A stretch of 64,000 nucleotides of DNA, taken from assembly GCF_008923205.2 (NCBI RefSeq), contig NZ_WBMS02000049.1, positions 1 to 64,000 of the forward strand. Reading direction: 5' to 3'. Below are positions 8,130 through 16,239 of the stretch, piece after piece (within the stretch, counting starts at the first letter, position 1; every line of letters begins with the position of its first letter). The position numbers and the translations under genes were made by a program. The stretch comes from Actinomadura physcomitrii. GTDB lineage: Bacteria; Actinomycetota; Actinomycetes; Streptosporangiales; Streptosporangiaceae. The notes under the pieces are model-generated. The model had not been told where the DNA came from. It saw nothing but the letters and a program-made list of their open reading frames with translations, and ran no database searches.

Positions 8130-8217
8130 GCGATCCCCCGATTCGCGCGACGGCGGCCCGTCCCCCGGGGGCCGCCATGATCACCACGGCTCCTACCCGC
8201 CGGAACGGGAAGATCAC

Positions 8218-8250
8218 CTGCGCCGGGACGGCGCCGCGCGCCCGGCGCAG
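8218..8250 (-). terminator. Terminator hairpin after the SRPBCC gene
   Basis: CTGCGCCGGG (8218-8227) pairs with CCCGGCGCAG (8241-8250) around a 13-nt loop that itself contains GGCGCC. It begins two bases after the stop of the minus-strand SRPBCC gene. No U-tract is seen. Confidence 0.6.
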
Positions 8251-8252
8251 GG

Positions 8253-8642
8253 TCAGAACTCGACGGGCAGCCGGGCCGGGCAGCCCGGCTCGCAGCGCTC
8301 GGCGTGCCACGCGACACGGCGCGCGAAGGAGCCGAACCGGCGGCGCAGCATCGCCCCCTTCAGCGGCGCGGTGCCCGGGATCCGCCCGTCGAACGACGCG
8401 CGCCAGCGGATCAGCGTGTTCACCCCGTGCGGCTCCAGCGTGATGTCGGCGCGGTAGCCGCGCGGCAGCCCGGAGAGGGCGACGTACCCGCAGTGGCGCG
8501 GCGGGTCGTAGGCGACGACCTCGTGCCGGGCGCGCGCCCAGAACGCGGCCCACTCGTCCCAGGAGTCCGCCACGAAGAGATGCTTGAAGATCACCTCTGG
8601 GGCGGCGTAGGTGGTGGCGGTGGCCTCGATCTCATGCGGCAT
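8253..8642 (-). CDS. SRPBCC-fold (polyketide cyclase/dehydrase-like) protein
   Basis: A 129-residue single-domain protein. It begins MPHEIEATATTYAAPEVIFKHL, with the hydrophobic/aromatic pattern and following D-S-W-D-E-W of START/Bet v1-like ligand-binding proteins, and ends in a helix (GAMLRRRFGSFARRVAWHAE). A run of G residues and GAT lie before the ATG. These proteins bind small hydrophobic ligands or act as cyclases; nothing here fixes the ligand. There is no obvious operon partner. Confidence 0.75.
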   Translation of the reverse strand: MPHEIEATATTYAAPEVIFKHLFVADSWDEWAAFWARARHEVVAYDPPRHCGYVALSGLPRGYRADITLEPHGVNTLIRWRASFDGRIPGTAPLKGAMLRRRFGSFARRVAWHAERCEPGCPARLPVEF

Positions 8643-8750
8643 GGCATCCCCCCTGAGTCAGGACACGGCGGATATGCCCGCTTCGAGGACAATTACGGCT
8701 GGTAACGCCATGAATTTGCAGCGTGACCGCCACCGGCCGGCCGCGCCGGG

Positions 8751-9482
8751 TCATGCCGTGTCGACGACCTGGAAGCCCTCGGCCAGCCGCCCGTCCCCGA
8801 ACCCCGCCGCCTTGGCGTTCGCCGACAGCCAGCCGCGCAGCATCTTCGGCAGCTCGTCGCCCATGTGGGACGTCTGGCTGGCGTGCGCCCGCAGCGCGTT
8901 CACCTTCCGGTCGAACTGGTCGGTGATGTCGACGTAGTGGTTCACCACCGGGCCGCCGCTCAGCCACACCTCGCGCGCCGTCCACGCCTCCAGGCCCTCG
9001 GCGGCCAGCAGTTCGGGGAACGCGTAGGGGTTGCGCGCGTCCGGGTACACCGCGTCCAGCGCCGCGCCGCCGACCGCGCGGTGGTCGGGGTGGCTCGGGT
9101 AGATCCGCTCGTAGTTGCGCTCCGGGCTCGGCATCAGCACCCGGTCGGGCCGCACCTGCCGGATCACGCGGGCGATGTCGCGGCGCAGCTCCAGCGTCGC
9201 CTCGACCCGCCCGTCGGGGTAGCCGAGGAACCGGACGTCGGTGACGCCGACGCACTTGGCCGCCGCGCGCTGCTCCTCGCGGCGCAGCGCCGCCATCTCC
9301 TCCCGGGTGACGCCGTCGTCGAAACCGCCCGCGTCGCCGTCGGTGACCATCAGGTAGACGACCTCGACGCCCCGGTCCGTCCAGCCCGCCACCGATCCGG
9401 CGCAGCCGAAGTCGACGTCGTCCGGATGCGCCATCACGGCGAGGATCCGCTGCAGCCCGCTGTCGTCCAGAACGTTGGTCAC
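8751..9482 (-). CDS. PIG-L/LmbE family zinc deacetylase
   Basis: A 243-residue metal-dependent N-deacetylase. Zinc-binding motifs are AHPDDVDFG near residue 18 and SHPDHRAVG near 128, with the general-base Asp in the first motif. The family includes MshB and Mca of mycothiol metabolism, but this protein lacks their flanking signatures, so the substrate (an N-acetyl sugar or related conjugate) is not assigned. GTG start. It runs in the same direction as the nucleoside hydrolase gene, separated by 88 bases. Confidence 0.85.
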   Translation of the reverse strand: MTNVLDDSGLQRILAVMAHPDDVDFGCAGSVAGWTDRGVEVVYLMVTDGDAGGFDDGVTREEMAALRREEQRAAAKCVGVTDVRFLGYPDGRVEATLELRRDIARVIRQVRPDRVLMPSPERNYERIYPSHPDHRAVGGAALDAVYPDARNPYAFPELLAAEGLEAWTAREVWLSGGPVVNHYVDITDQFDRKVNALRAHASQTSHMGDELPKMLRGWLSANAKAAGFGDGRLAEGFQVVDTA

Positions 9483-9570
9483 GGATTCAACAATAAAGTC
9501 CCCGAACGGATCCGGGGCACACCCATGATCGAGCTTTCCGCGAACGCCCTGGCCGTGCGGCCGTGACGGG

Positions 9571-10536
9571 TCAGAACGACAGCAGGGACGCGAGGAGACG
9601 CTCCTGGAAGGCGCGCACGTCGCCGCCGACCGCGACCTTCACCGGGCGGCGGGTGTCGTCGGCGGGCAGCGATCGCGCGTCCCAGACGGTCGTGCCGCGG
9701 GTCAGCTCGCCGCGCAGCTCCACCCGCACCGGCCGCTGCACGTACTCGCCGAGGCCGGGGTCGACCGCCAGCATCGCGGCGAGCGCGTCGTGGATGACCG
9801 CGCCGCGGCGCCGCAGCGTGGGCGTGTAGGCGTCGGCGTAGAACGACAGGATCCGGGTGGCGAACGCCGCGACGGGCGAGCCGTGCGCCGCGAGCCGGTC
9901 GAGCCAGTCGTCGTGGACGGCGGTCGGGTGCGTGGCGTCCAGCGGCACCAGGACGACCGGCCAGTCCGCCGCGAACACCAGGTCGGCGGCCTCCGGGTCG
10001 TGCCAGATGTTCGCCTCGGCGTGCGTGGTGATGTTGCCGGGGTGGCCGAACGCCCCGCCCATCACGACGACCTCGCGGATCAGCGCCGGCAGTTCCTCGT
10101 CCAGCAGCAGCGCCGCGCCGAGGTTGGTCAGCGGGCCCGTCGCCAGCAGCGTCAGCTCCCCCGGCCGCTCCCGCGCCAGCCGGACGATCTGCGCGGCGGC
10201 CGGCTCGGCGACCGGCCGTCCGGCCGGCTCGGGCAGGTTCGTGTCGCCGAGGCCGTCCCGGCCGTGCCAGTCGAGCGCGTAGTGGACGTCCTGGGCCATC
10301 GGGCGGGCCGCGCCGACGGCGACCGGCACTCCCTTCTCGCCCGCCTCCACGCCGGCCGCCTCCAGCACGCGCAGCGTGTTGAGGGCCCCGGTCAGCGGGT
10401 CGATGTTGCCGTGCACCGTCCCGACGCCGGCGAGCTCGGCCTCGCCCGCCCGGACGAGGGAGGCGAGGTAGAGCAGGGTCAGGGCGTCGTCGATGCCGGT
10501 GTCGCAGTCGAACAGGAGAACGGGAGCATTCGTCAC
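9571..10536 (-). CDS. Inosine-uridine-type nucleoside hydrolase
   Basis: A 321-residue enzyme that cleaves N-ribosidic bonds of nucleosides to base and ribose. The calcium-binding signature near the N-terminus is FDCDTGIDDALTLL, close to the consensus D-x-D-x-G-x-D-D. The second active-site block is EANIWHDPEAADLVF, including the conserved N-x-x-x-D-P-E-A-A, and a late Asp lies in AVIHDALAAM. GTG start. Length is normal. It probably serves purine/pyrimidine salvage; base preference cannot be told. Confidence 0.9.
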   Translation of the reverse strand: MTNAPVLLFDCDTGIDDALTLLYLASLVRAGEAELAGVGTVHGNIDPLTGALNTLRVLEAAGVEAGEKGVPVAVGAARPMAQDVHYALDWHGRDGLGDTNLPEPAGRPVAEPAAAQIVRLARERPGELTLLATGPLTNLGAALLLDEELPALIREVVVMGGAFGHPGNITTHAEANIWHDPEAADLVFAADWPVVLVPLDATHPTAVHDDWLDRLAAHGSPVAAFATRILSFYADAYTPTLRRRGAVIHDALAAMLAVDPGLGEYVQRPVRVELRGELTRGTTVWDARSLPADDTRRPVKVAVGGDVRAFQERLLASLLSF

Positions 10537-10667
10537 CCGTGCAACCTACGACGGGCGGGCCGCCCGGGGCATCCCGATAAGACCGCCCGGGGCGTTCCCG
10601 GCGGACCGGCGTCTGAAGATCGTGATTGGGTCTGGGACGGGACGCCGTGCCGGGGTAGAGCTGAGAC

Positions 10668-11663
10668 ATGCGCAAACTCATCAACGATCCGGAGAACGTG
10701 GTCGCCGACGCGCTGCGCGGCCTCGCCGCCGCGCACCCGTCGCTGCGAGCCGATCCCGAGAACGGCACGGTCGTGCGGGCGGACGCGCCGCGGGCCGGCC
10801 GGGTCGCCCTGGTGTCGGGGGGCGGCTCCGGGCACGAACCGCTGCACGCCGGGTTCGTCGGCCACGGCATGCTCGACGCGGCCTGCTGCGGCCAGGTGTT
10901 CACCTCGCCCGTCCCGGACCAGATCATCGCCGCGACGATGGCGGTGAACGGCGGCGCGGGCGTGCTCCACATCGTCAAGAACTACACCGGCGACGTCCTG
11001 AACTTCCGCATGGCGGCGGAGCTGGCCGAGGACGAGGACATCGAGGTCGCCTCGGTGATCGTCAACGACGACGTCGCCGTGGAGGACAGCCTCTACACCG
11101 CCGGGCGGCGCGGCACCGGCGCCACCCTGTTCGTGGAGAAGATCGCGGGGGCGCTCGCGGAGGAGGGCGCCGACCTGGCGTCCGTCGCCGCCGTCGCCCG
11201 CGAGGTCAACGAGCGGAGCCGCTCGTTCGGCGTCGCGCTGTCGCCGTGCACGGTCCCGGCCGCCGGGGAGCCGACGTTCCAGCTCGAGGACGGGGAGATG
11301 GAGCTCGGCATCGGCATCCACGGCGAGCCCGGCCGCGAGCGCGTCCCGCTGGCGGACGCCGACGCGATCGTGGACGCCTCCCTCAGCGCGATCGAGGCGG
11401 ACATGCCGCTGGCGGGGTCCGAGCTGCTCGTGCTGGTGAACGGGATGGGCGGCACCCCGCTGATGGAGCAGTACATCGCGTACGAGGCGGCGGCCCGCTG
11501 GCTGGAGGGGCACGGCGCCACGGTCGCCCGCCCGCTGGTCGGCCCGTACGTCACCAGCCTGGAGATGGCCGGCAGCATGATCAGCGTGTGCCGGCTGACT
11601 CCGGAGCTGACCCGGCTCTGGGACGCGCCCGTCGAGACGCCCGCGCTGCGGTGGGGACGGTGA
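10668..11663 (+). CDS. dhaK: PTS-dependent dihydroxyacetone kinase, DhaK subunit
   Basis: A 331-residue dihydroxyacetone-binding subunit. His218 in GIGIHGEPG is the residue that forms the hemiaminal with the substrate, at the same position as in the E. coli enzyme. SGGGSGHEPLHAGFVG near residue 50 is the conserved substrate-pocket loop. First gene of dhaKLM; its TGA overlaps the GTG of dhaL. The complex phosphorylates dihydroxyacetone using phosphoenolpyruvate by way of DhaM and DhaL, feeding glycolysis. Confidence 0.96.
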   Translation: MRKLINDPENVVADALRGLAAAHPSLRADPENGTVVRADAPRAGRVALVSGGGSGHEPLHAGFVGHGMLDAACCGQVFTSPVPDQIIAATMAVNGGAGVLHIVKNYTGDVLNFRMAAELAEDEDIEVASVIVNDDVAVEDSLYTAGRRGTGATLFVEKIAGALAEEGADLASVAAVAREVNERSRSFGVALSPCTVPAAGEPTFQLEDGEMELGIGIHGEPGRERVPLADADAIVDASLSAIEADMPLAGSELLVLVNGMGGTPLMEQYIAYEAAARWLEGHGATVARPLVGPYVTSLEMAGSMISVCRLTPELTRLWDAPVETPALRWGR

Positions 11664-12346
11664 CCGCGTCGATGGAAGGCGATGCGGAAGGGCAGGCGGG
11701 CGGGCGGCTTGACGCGCGAGACGCCGCGGCGTGGATCCGCCGCGCCGCCGAGCTGGTGTCCGCCGAGGCCGAGCGGCTGACCAGGTTGGACGCGGCGATC
11801 GGCGACGGCGACCACGGCCACAACCTGCACCGCGGGTTCACCGCGGCCGTCGCCGCCCTCCCTGGCGAGGCCGAGCTCGCCGAGATCCGGCCCGGCAAGG
11901 TGCTGATCGCCGCCGGGCGCGCCATCGTGTCCAAGACGGGCGGCGCGTCAGGCCCCCTCTACGGCACGGCGCTGCGCCGCGCCGGCAAGGCGCTCGGCGA
12001 CGCGTCCGAGGCGGACGCCGCCGCGGTCGGCGCCGCGCTGAAGGCCATGGTGGAGGGCGTCCAGGAACTGGGCCAGGCGAACGAGGGCGACAAGACCATG
12101 ATCGACGCGCTGGCCCCGGCCGCCGCCGCCTACGCGACCGCGCTCGACGGCGGCGCCGGCCTCGCCGCGGCCGCCCGCGCGGCCGCCGACGCCGCCGACG
12201 CGGGCGCCGCCGCGACCGTCCCGATGCAGGCGCGCAAGGGCCGCGCCAGCTACCTCGGCCCGCGCAGCACCGGGCACCTCGACCCGGGCGCCTCGTCCAC
12301 CGCGCTGGTCCTGCGCGCCCTCGCCGACGTCACCGGACGGGAGTGA
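11660..12346 (+). CDS. dhaL: Dihydroxyacetone kinase ADP-binding subunit DhaL
   Basis: A 228-residue subunit that holds ADP as a tightly bound cofactor and passes phosphate to dihydroxyacetone. Motifs: AIGDGDHGHNLHRGF for Mg/nucleotide binding, SKTGGASGPLYGTAL, and GDKTMIDAL. The GTG at 11660 overlaps the dhaK stop (GTGA) and follows a G-rich stretch; an ATG at 11672 is the alternative. The N-terminus is about 15 residues longer than typical DhaL, which slightly favours the later start. Confidence 0.95.
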   Translation: MTASMEGDAEGQAGGRLDARDAAAWIRRAAELVSAEAERLTRLDAAIGDGDHGHNLHRGFTAAVAALPGEAELAEIRPGKVLIAAGRAIVSKTGGASGPLYGTALRRAGKALGDASEADAAAVGAALKAMVEGVQELGQANEGDKTMIDALAPAAAAYATALDGGAGLAAAARAAADAADAGAAATVPMQARKGRASYLGPRSTGHLDPGASSTALVLRALADVTGRE

Positions 12347-12348
12347 CC

Positions 12349-12732
12349 GTGGTCGGGATCGTGCTCATCTCGCACAGCCGGACGCTCGCCGAGGCCGTCG
12401 CCGAGGTGGCCCGCGCCATGGGCGTCGGGAAGGCCGCCGTCGAGCCCGCCGGCGGCGACTCCGAGGGCGGCCTCGGCACCAGCATCGACCTCGCCGAGGA
12501 CGCCGTGCGGCGGGCCGACGGCGGCGACGGGGTGCTGCTGCTCGCCGACATCGGCAGCTCCGTCCTCACCGCGAAGATGCTCATCGAGGACGCGGACGGC
12601 GAGGAGATCATGCTCGCCGACGCGCCGCTGGTCGAGGGCGCGATCGCCGCCGCGTCCATGGCCGCGACGGGCGCCGGCCTCCCCGCCGTGCACGCCGCCG
12701 CCGAAGCCGCCCGCGAGCACCGCAAGACCTGA
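12349..12732 (+). CDS. dhaM: Dihydroxyacetone kinase phosphotransferase DhaM (EIIA-like)
   Basis: A 127-residue mannose-type EIIA domain. It opens MVGIVLISHS with phospho-acceptor His9 and contains LLLADIGSSVLTAKM. It relays phosphate from HPr to DhaL. The GTG at 12349 has GGGAG five bases before it and gives the usual start; a GTG at 12343 overlapping the dhaL stop is the alternative. Unlike the E. coli protein, it lacks the HPr-like and EI-like fused domains, so it depends on the general PTS proteins. Confidence 0.93.
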   Translation: MVGIVLISHSRTLAEAVAEVARAMGVGKAAVEPAGGDSEGGLGTSIDLAEDAVRRADGGDGVLLLADIGSSVLTAKMLIEDADGEEIMLADAPLVEGAIAAASMAATGAGLPAVHAAAEAAREHRKT

Positions 12733-12790
12733 TCGGCCTGTCACCGCCGCGGGCGGGCTCCCCGAGGCGGGGGACGGCCCGTGGACCGGG

Positions 12791-12828
12791 GGCGCCGCGC
12801 ACCCCGTGCGCACGGAGTGCGCGGCGCC
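12791..12828 (+). terminator. Nested hairpin terminator after dhaKLM
   Basis: GGCGCCGCGCAC (12791-12802) pairs with GTGCGCGGCGCC (12817-12828). The loop contains a second perfect palindrome, CCGTGCGCACGG (12804-12815). There is no U-tract. It separates the dha operon from pcrA. Confidence 0.6.
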
Positions 12829-12880
12829 GTCCCGACCCGCGCGCCGGGGCGAGGCCGCCGAAAACGTCGGCGCGGCGCCG

Positions 12881-12886
12881 TACACT
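12881..12886 (+). promoter_or_regulatory. -10 box for probable leaderless pcrA transcript
   Basis: TACACT ends only five bases before GTG 12892 and eight before ATG 12895. Transcription would start at or beside the initiation codon, as in the leaderless mRNAs common in actinobacteria. No ribosome-binding site precedes the start, consistent with this. No convincing -35 element is seen. Confidence 0.45.
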
Positions 12887-12894
12887 CGCACGTG

Positions 12895-15156
12895 ATGTCG
12901 AAGACCGAAGCTCACCCCTTGCTCGACGGCCTGAACGAGCAGCAGCGCGCCGCCGTCGTGCACTCCGGCGGCCCCCTGCTGATCGTCGCGGGCGCCGGGT
13001 CGGGGAAGACCCGCGTGCTCACCCACCGCATCGCCCACCTGCTGAGCGAGCGGGACGCGCACCCCGGCCAGATCCTCGCGATCACCTTCACCAACAAGGC
13101 CGCCGCCGAGATGAAGGAGCGCGTCGACGCCCTCGTCGGGCCGCGGTCGCGGGCCATGTGGGTGATGACGTTCCACTCCGCCTGCGTGCGGATCCTGCGC
13201 CGGGAGGCCAAGCGGCTCGGCTTCCCCACGAGCTTCTCGATCTACGACCAGGCCGACGCGCAGCGGCTGATGGCGCTCGTCTGCCGCGAGCTGGACCTCG
13301 ACCCGAAGCGGTACCCGCCGAAGTCGTTCAGCGCCCAGGTGTCGAACCTGAAGAACGAGCTGATCGACTACGAGACGTTCAAGAACCGCGCGTCCACGCA
13401 CATGGAGCAGACGCTCGCCGAGGCGTACGAGATGTACCAGGCGCGGCTGCAGCAGGCCGGCGCGATGGACTTCGACGACCTGATCATGATGACGGTCAAC
13501 CTGCTGCAGGTGTTCCCGGAGGCCGCCGAGCACTACCGGCGCCGGTTCCGGCACGTCCTCGTCGACGAGTACCAGGACACCAACCACGCCCAGTACGAGC
13601 TGGTGAGGGAGCTGACGGCGCCGGTCGAGGGGGTCGGGGCGGCCGAGCTGTGCGTGGTCGGCGACGCCGACCAGTCGATCTACGCGTTCCGCGGCGCGAC
13701 GATCCGCAACATCCTGGAGTTCGAGCGCGACTACCCCGACGCGACCACGATCCTGCTGGAGCAGAACTACCGCTCCACGCAGACGATCTTGTCGGCGGCG
13801 AACGCGGTCATCGAGCGCAACGCCGACCGCAAGCCGAAGCGGCTCTGGTCCGACCAGGGCGAGGGCCACAAGATCACCGGCTATGTGGCCGACAACGAGC
13901 ACGACGAGGCCGCGTTCGTCGCGCACGAGGTCGACCGGCTCACCGACGCCGGCGACGCCCGCCCCGGCGACGTCGCGGTGTTCTACCGCACCAACGCCCA
14001 GTCCCGCGTGTTCGAGGAAGTGTTCATCCGCGTCGGCCTGCCCTACAAGGTCGTCGGCGGCGTCCGCTTCTACGAGCGCAAGGAGATCCGCGACCTGCTC
14101 GCCTACCTGCGCGTCCTCGCCAACCCCGAGGACACGGTCTCGCTGCGCCGCATCCTCAACGTGCCGAAGCGCGGCATCGGCGACCGCGCCGAGGCGTGCG
14201 TGGAGGCGTACGCCTCCCGTGAGCGGATCTCGTTCTGGCAGGCGCTGCGCGTCCCCGAGGACGTCCCCGGCATGGCGACCCGGTCGATCAACTCCGTCCG
14301 CGAGTTCGTCCTGCTGCTGGACGAGCTGCGCGCCGCCGCCGCGTCGCTCACTCCGGCCGACCTGGTCGTGCAGATCCTCGACAGGTCCGGCTACCTCGCC
14401 GAGCTGCAGGCCTCCAAGGACCCGCAGGACGAGACCCGCGTGGAGAACCTCCGCGAGCTGGAGGCCGTCGCCCGCGAGTTCGAGGAGCGCCTCGACGGCG
14501 AGTCCGCCGAGGGCCGGCTGCCCGACTTCCTGGAGCAGGTCGCGCTGGTCGCCGACGCCGACTCGATCCCCGGCGGCGCGAAGGGCGGCCCGGTCCCGCC
14601 GGGCGAGCGGCCCGAGGAGACCGACCAGGGCGTCGTCACGCTGATGACCCTGCACACCGCGAAGGGCCTGGAGTTCCCCGTGGTGTTCCTCACCGGCATG
14701 GAGGACGGGGTCTTCCCGCACCTGCGCGCCATGAGCAACCCCAAGGAGCTGGAGGAGGAACGCCGCCTCGCCTATGTCGGCATCACGCGCGCGCGGCAGC
14801 GGCTGTACCTGTCGCGCGCGACGATGCGCAGCTCGTGGGGCGCGCCTCAGGTCAACCCGCCGTCCCGGTTCCTCGGCGAGGTGCCCGGCACCCTGATCGA
14901 ATGGGAGCGGGAGGCGTCGTCCACCTCGTCGTCGGCGATGTCGCGGATGGCGGCCCGGCCCGGCGTGAAGTCGCCGGGCAACCGGGACGTCCCCGCCCTC
15001 GCGCCGGGCGACAAGGTCACCCACGACTCGTTCGGCCTCGGCACGGTCGTGTCCGTGGACGGCGCCGGCGACAAGGCCGCCGCCAGCGTCGACTTCGGCG
15101 GCGAGTACGGCGTCAAGCGCCTCGTCCTGCGGTTCGCGCCGGTGGAGAAGCTCTGA
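12895..15156 (+). CDS. pcrA: ATP-dependent DNA helicase PcrA/UvrD
   Basis: A 753-residue superfamily 1A 3'-5' helicase acting in nucleotide excision repair and removal of recombination intermediates. Motifs in order: Q-motif LNEQQRAAV, Walker A AGAGSGKTRVL, Walker B VDEYQDTN, GDADQSIYAFRGA, LEQNYRS, TLHTAKGLEFPVVFLTGMEDGVFPH and EERRLAYVGITRAR. The C-terminal PGDKVTHDSFGLGTVVSVDG is the tudor-like RNA-polymerase-binding module of PcrA/UvrD1. GTG 12892 is an equally possible start if the mRNA is leaderless. Its 3' end overlaps the convergent asnC gene by 44 bases. Confidence 0.96.
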   Translation: MSKTEAHPLLDGLNEQQRAAVVHSGGPLLIVAGAGSGKTRVLTHRIAHLLSERDAHPGQILAITFTNKAAAEMKERVDALVGPRSRAMWVMTFHSACVRILRREAKRLGFPTSFSIYDQADAQRLMALVCRELDLDPKRYPPKSFSAQVSNLKNELIDYETFKNRASTHMEQTLAEAYEMYQARLQQAGAMDFDDLIMMTVNLLQVFPEAAEHYRRRFRHVLVDEYQDTNHAQYELVRELTAPVEGVGAAELCVVGDADQSIYAFRGATIRNILEFERDYPDATTILLEQNYRSTQTILSAANAVIERNADRKPKRLWSDQGEGHKITGYVADNEHDEAAFVAHEVDRLTDAGDARPGDVAVFYRTNAQSRVFEEVFIRVGLPYKVVGGVRFYERKEIRDLLAYLRVLANPEDTVSLRRILNVPKRGIGDRAEACVEAYASRERISFWQALRVPEDVPGMATRSINSVREFVLLLDELRAAAASLTPADLVVQILDRSGYLAELQASKDPQDETRVENLRELEAVAREFEERLDGESAEGRLPDFLEQVALVADADSIPGGAKGGPVPPGERPEETDQGVVTLMTLHTAKGLEFPVVFLTGMEDGVFPHLRAMSNPKELEEERRLAYVGITRARQRLYLSRATMRSSWGAPQVNPPSRFLGEVPGTLIEWEREASSTSSSAMSRMAARPGVKSPGNRDVPALAPGDKVTHDSFGLGTVVSVDGAGDKAAASVDFGGEYGVKRLVLRFAPVEKL

Positions 15157-16123
15157 CCGCACCGGCGCGCTTCAGCGTGCGCAGGACGGGCGCGGTCTCC
15201 AGGGCGCGGATGCCGTCCAGGGCGCCGAGCTCGCGGGTGAGGTAGCGGTGCAGGTCGGCGGGGCCGTCGCAGAGCGCCTGCGCCAGCAGGTTCGTGGGGC
15301 CGGTGGTCGCGGCGACGACGGCGAGCTCGTCGTGCCCGGCGAGGGTGGTGGCGACGGCGTCGAGCCGGCCCGGGTCGACCGACATCCAGATCAGCGCCTG
15401 CGTGGTGCCGCCGAGCAGGGCGGAGTCGACCTCGACGTCGAAGAACAGCGTGCCGCGGGCGCGCAGGCCGGCGAGGCGGCGCGCCGCCGTCGCCTGTGAC
15501 CAGCCGGTCGCGGCGGCGAGGTCGGTGTACCCGGCGCGGCCGTCGTGCCGCAGGACGTCCAGCAGCGCGTGGTCGGCGGCGGTCAGCGGGCGCGGGTCGC
15601 CCGGGTCTTTCCGCGACGGACTCAATAGTTCCTGCTGTTCGGGGGAGAGCGCGCGGGTGATGCCGCGCCAGGCGGTCGGCCCGCCGAGGTAGGTGTGCAG
15701 CAGGCAGTGCGCGGAGACGGCGGTGATGCCCGCGCGGCGCGGGACGTCGTGCAGCAACATGGCGTCCGGGGCGCCCGCGCCCTCCCCGCGCCCGGCACCG
15801 TCCGGCACGTGCACGATCGCGAAGATCTCCGTCCCGCCGGACGTCAGCTTCACCCACGAGGTGTCGGGCCGCGCGGCGAGTGAGCGCGCGAGGGTCTGCG
15901 TCGCCGCGGGCGTGCAGGTCAGCCGGACCGTCCAGTGCGTCTCGGGGCCGCTGTCACGGTCCAGGACGCCGACGACGCGCAGGCCCGCCTCGGCGCGGAG
16001 CCGCCGGTAGCGGCGCGCCACGGTCTGCGTGGACACGCCGCAGGCGTCCGCGATGCGGCTGAACGGGGCGCGGCCGTCGATGTGCAGCGCGTGGATGACG
16101 GCGCGGTCCAGCTCGTCCAGCAT
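15113..16123 (-). CDS. Two-module Lrp/AsnC family regulator
   Basis: A 336-residue regulator made of two AsnC-type halves. The first HTH is at about residues 3-50 (LDRAVIHALHIDGRAPFSRI, STQTVARRYRRLRAE) with its RAM-like domain to about 160. The second HTH is at about 180-225 (AADHALLDVLRHDGRAGYTDL, SQATAARRLAGLRARG), followed by a second RAM-like domain. ATG 16123 is chosen over GTG 16126 because GAGGGA lies five bases upstream. It is divergent from an MFS exporter across 116 bases containing a perfect palindrome, so that exporter is its likely target. Tail-to-tail overlap with pcrA is unusual. Confidence 0.88.
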   Translation of the reverse strand: MLDELDRAVIHALHIDGRAPFSRIADACGVSTQTVARRYRRLRAEAGLRVVGVLDRDSGPETHWTVRLTCTPAATQTLARSLAARPDTSWVKLTSGGTEIFAIVHVPDGAGRGEGAGAPDAMLLHDVPRRAGITAVSAHCLLHTYLGGPTAWRGITRALSPEQQELLSPSRKDPGDPRPLTAADHALLDVLRHDGRAGYTDLAAATGWSQATAARRLAGLRARGTLFFDVEVDSALLGGTTQALIWMSVDPGRLDAVATTLAGHDELAVVAATTGPTNLLAQALCDGPADLHRYLTRELGALDGIRALETAPVLRTLKRAGAVRASPPARTAGRGA

Positions 16124-16144
16124 CACGTTCCCTCATTTCAGCCG

Positions 16145-16156
16145 CTTCCATGGAAG
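16145..16156. promoter_or_regulatory. Candidate AsnC operator, 12-bp palindrome
   Basis: CTTCCATGGAAG is a perfect palindrome in the asnC/MFS divergent intergenic region, 22 bases from the asnC start. Autoregulation and control of the neighbouring exporter are typical of Lrp/AsnC proteins. Binding is inferred. Confidence 0.4.
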
Positions 16157-16239
16157 ATATCCGCCATCTGAGCGCCGTGGTTGGAACGTAGTGCGGCGTT
16201 CCTTCGAGGCTGGGGCACGGAACCGAAAGGAGACGTGCC

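Noticed and set aside
12250..15162. 970-residue minus-strand open frame opposite dhaL-dhaM and pcrA
   Set aside because: Arg/Val/Asp-rich shadow of the plus-strand genes caused by high GC third positions; no domain or start signal.
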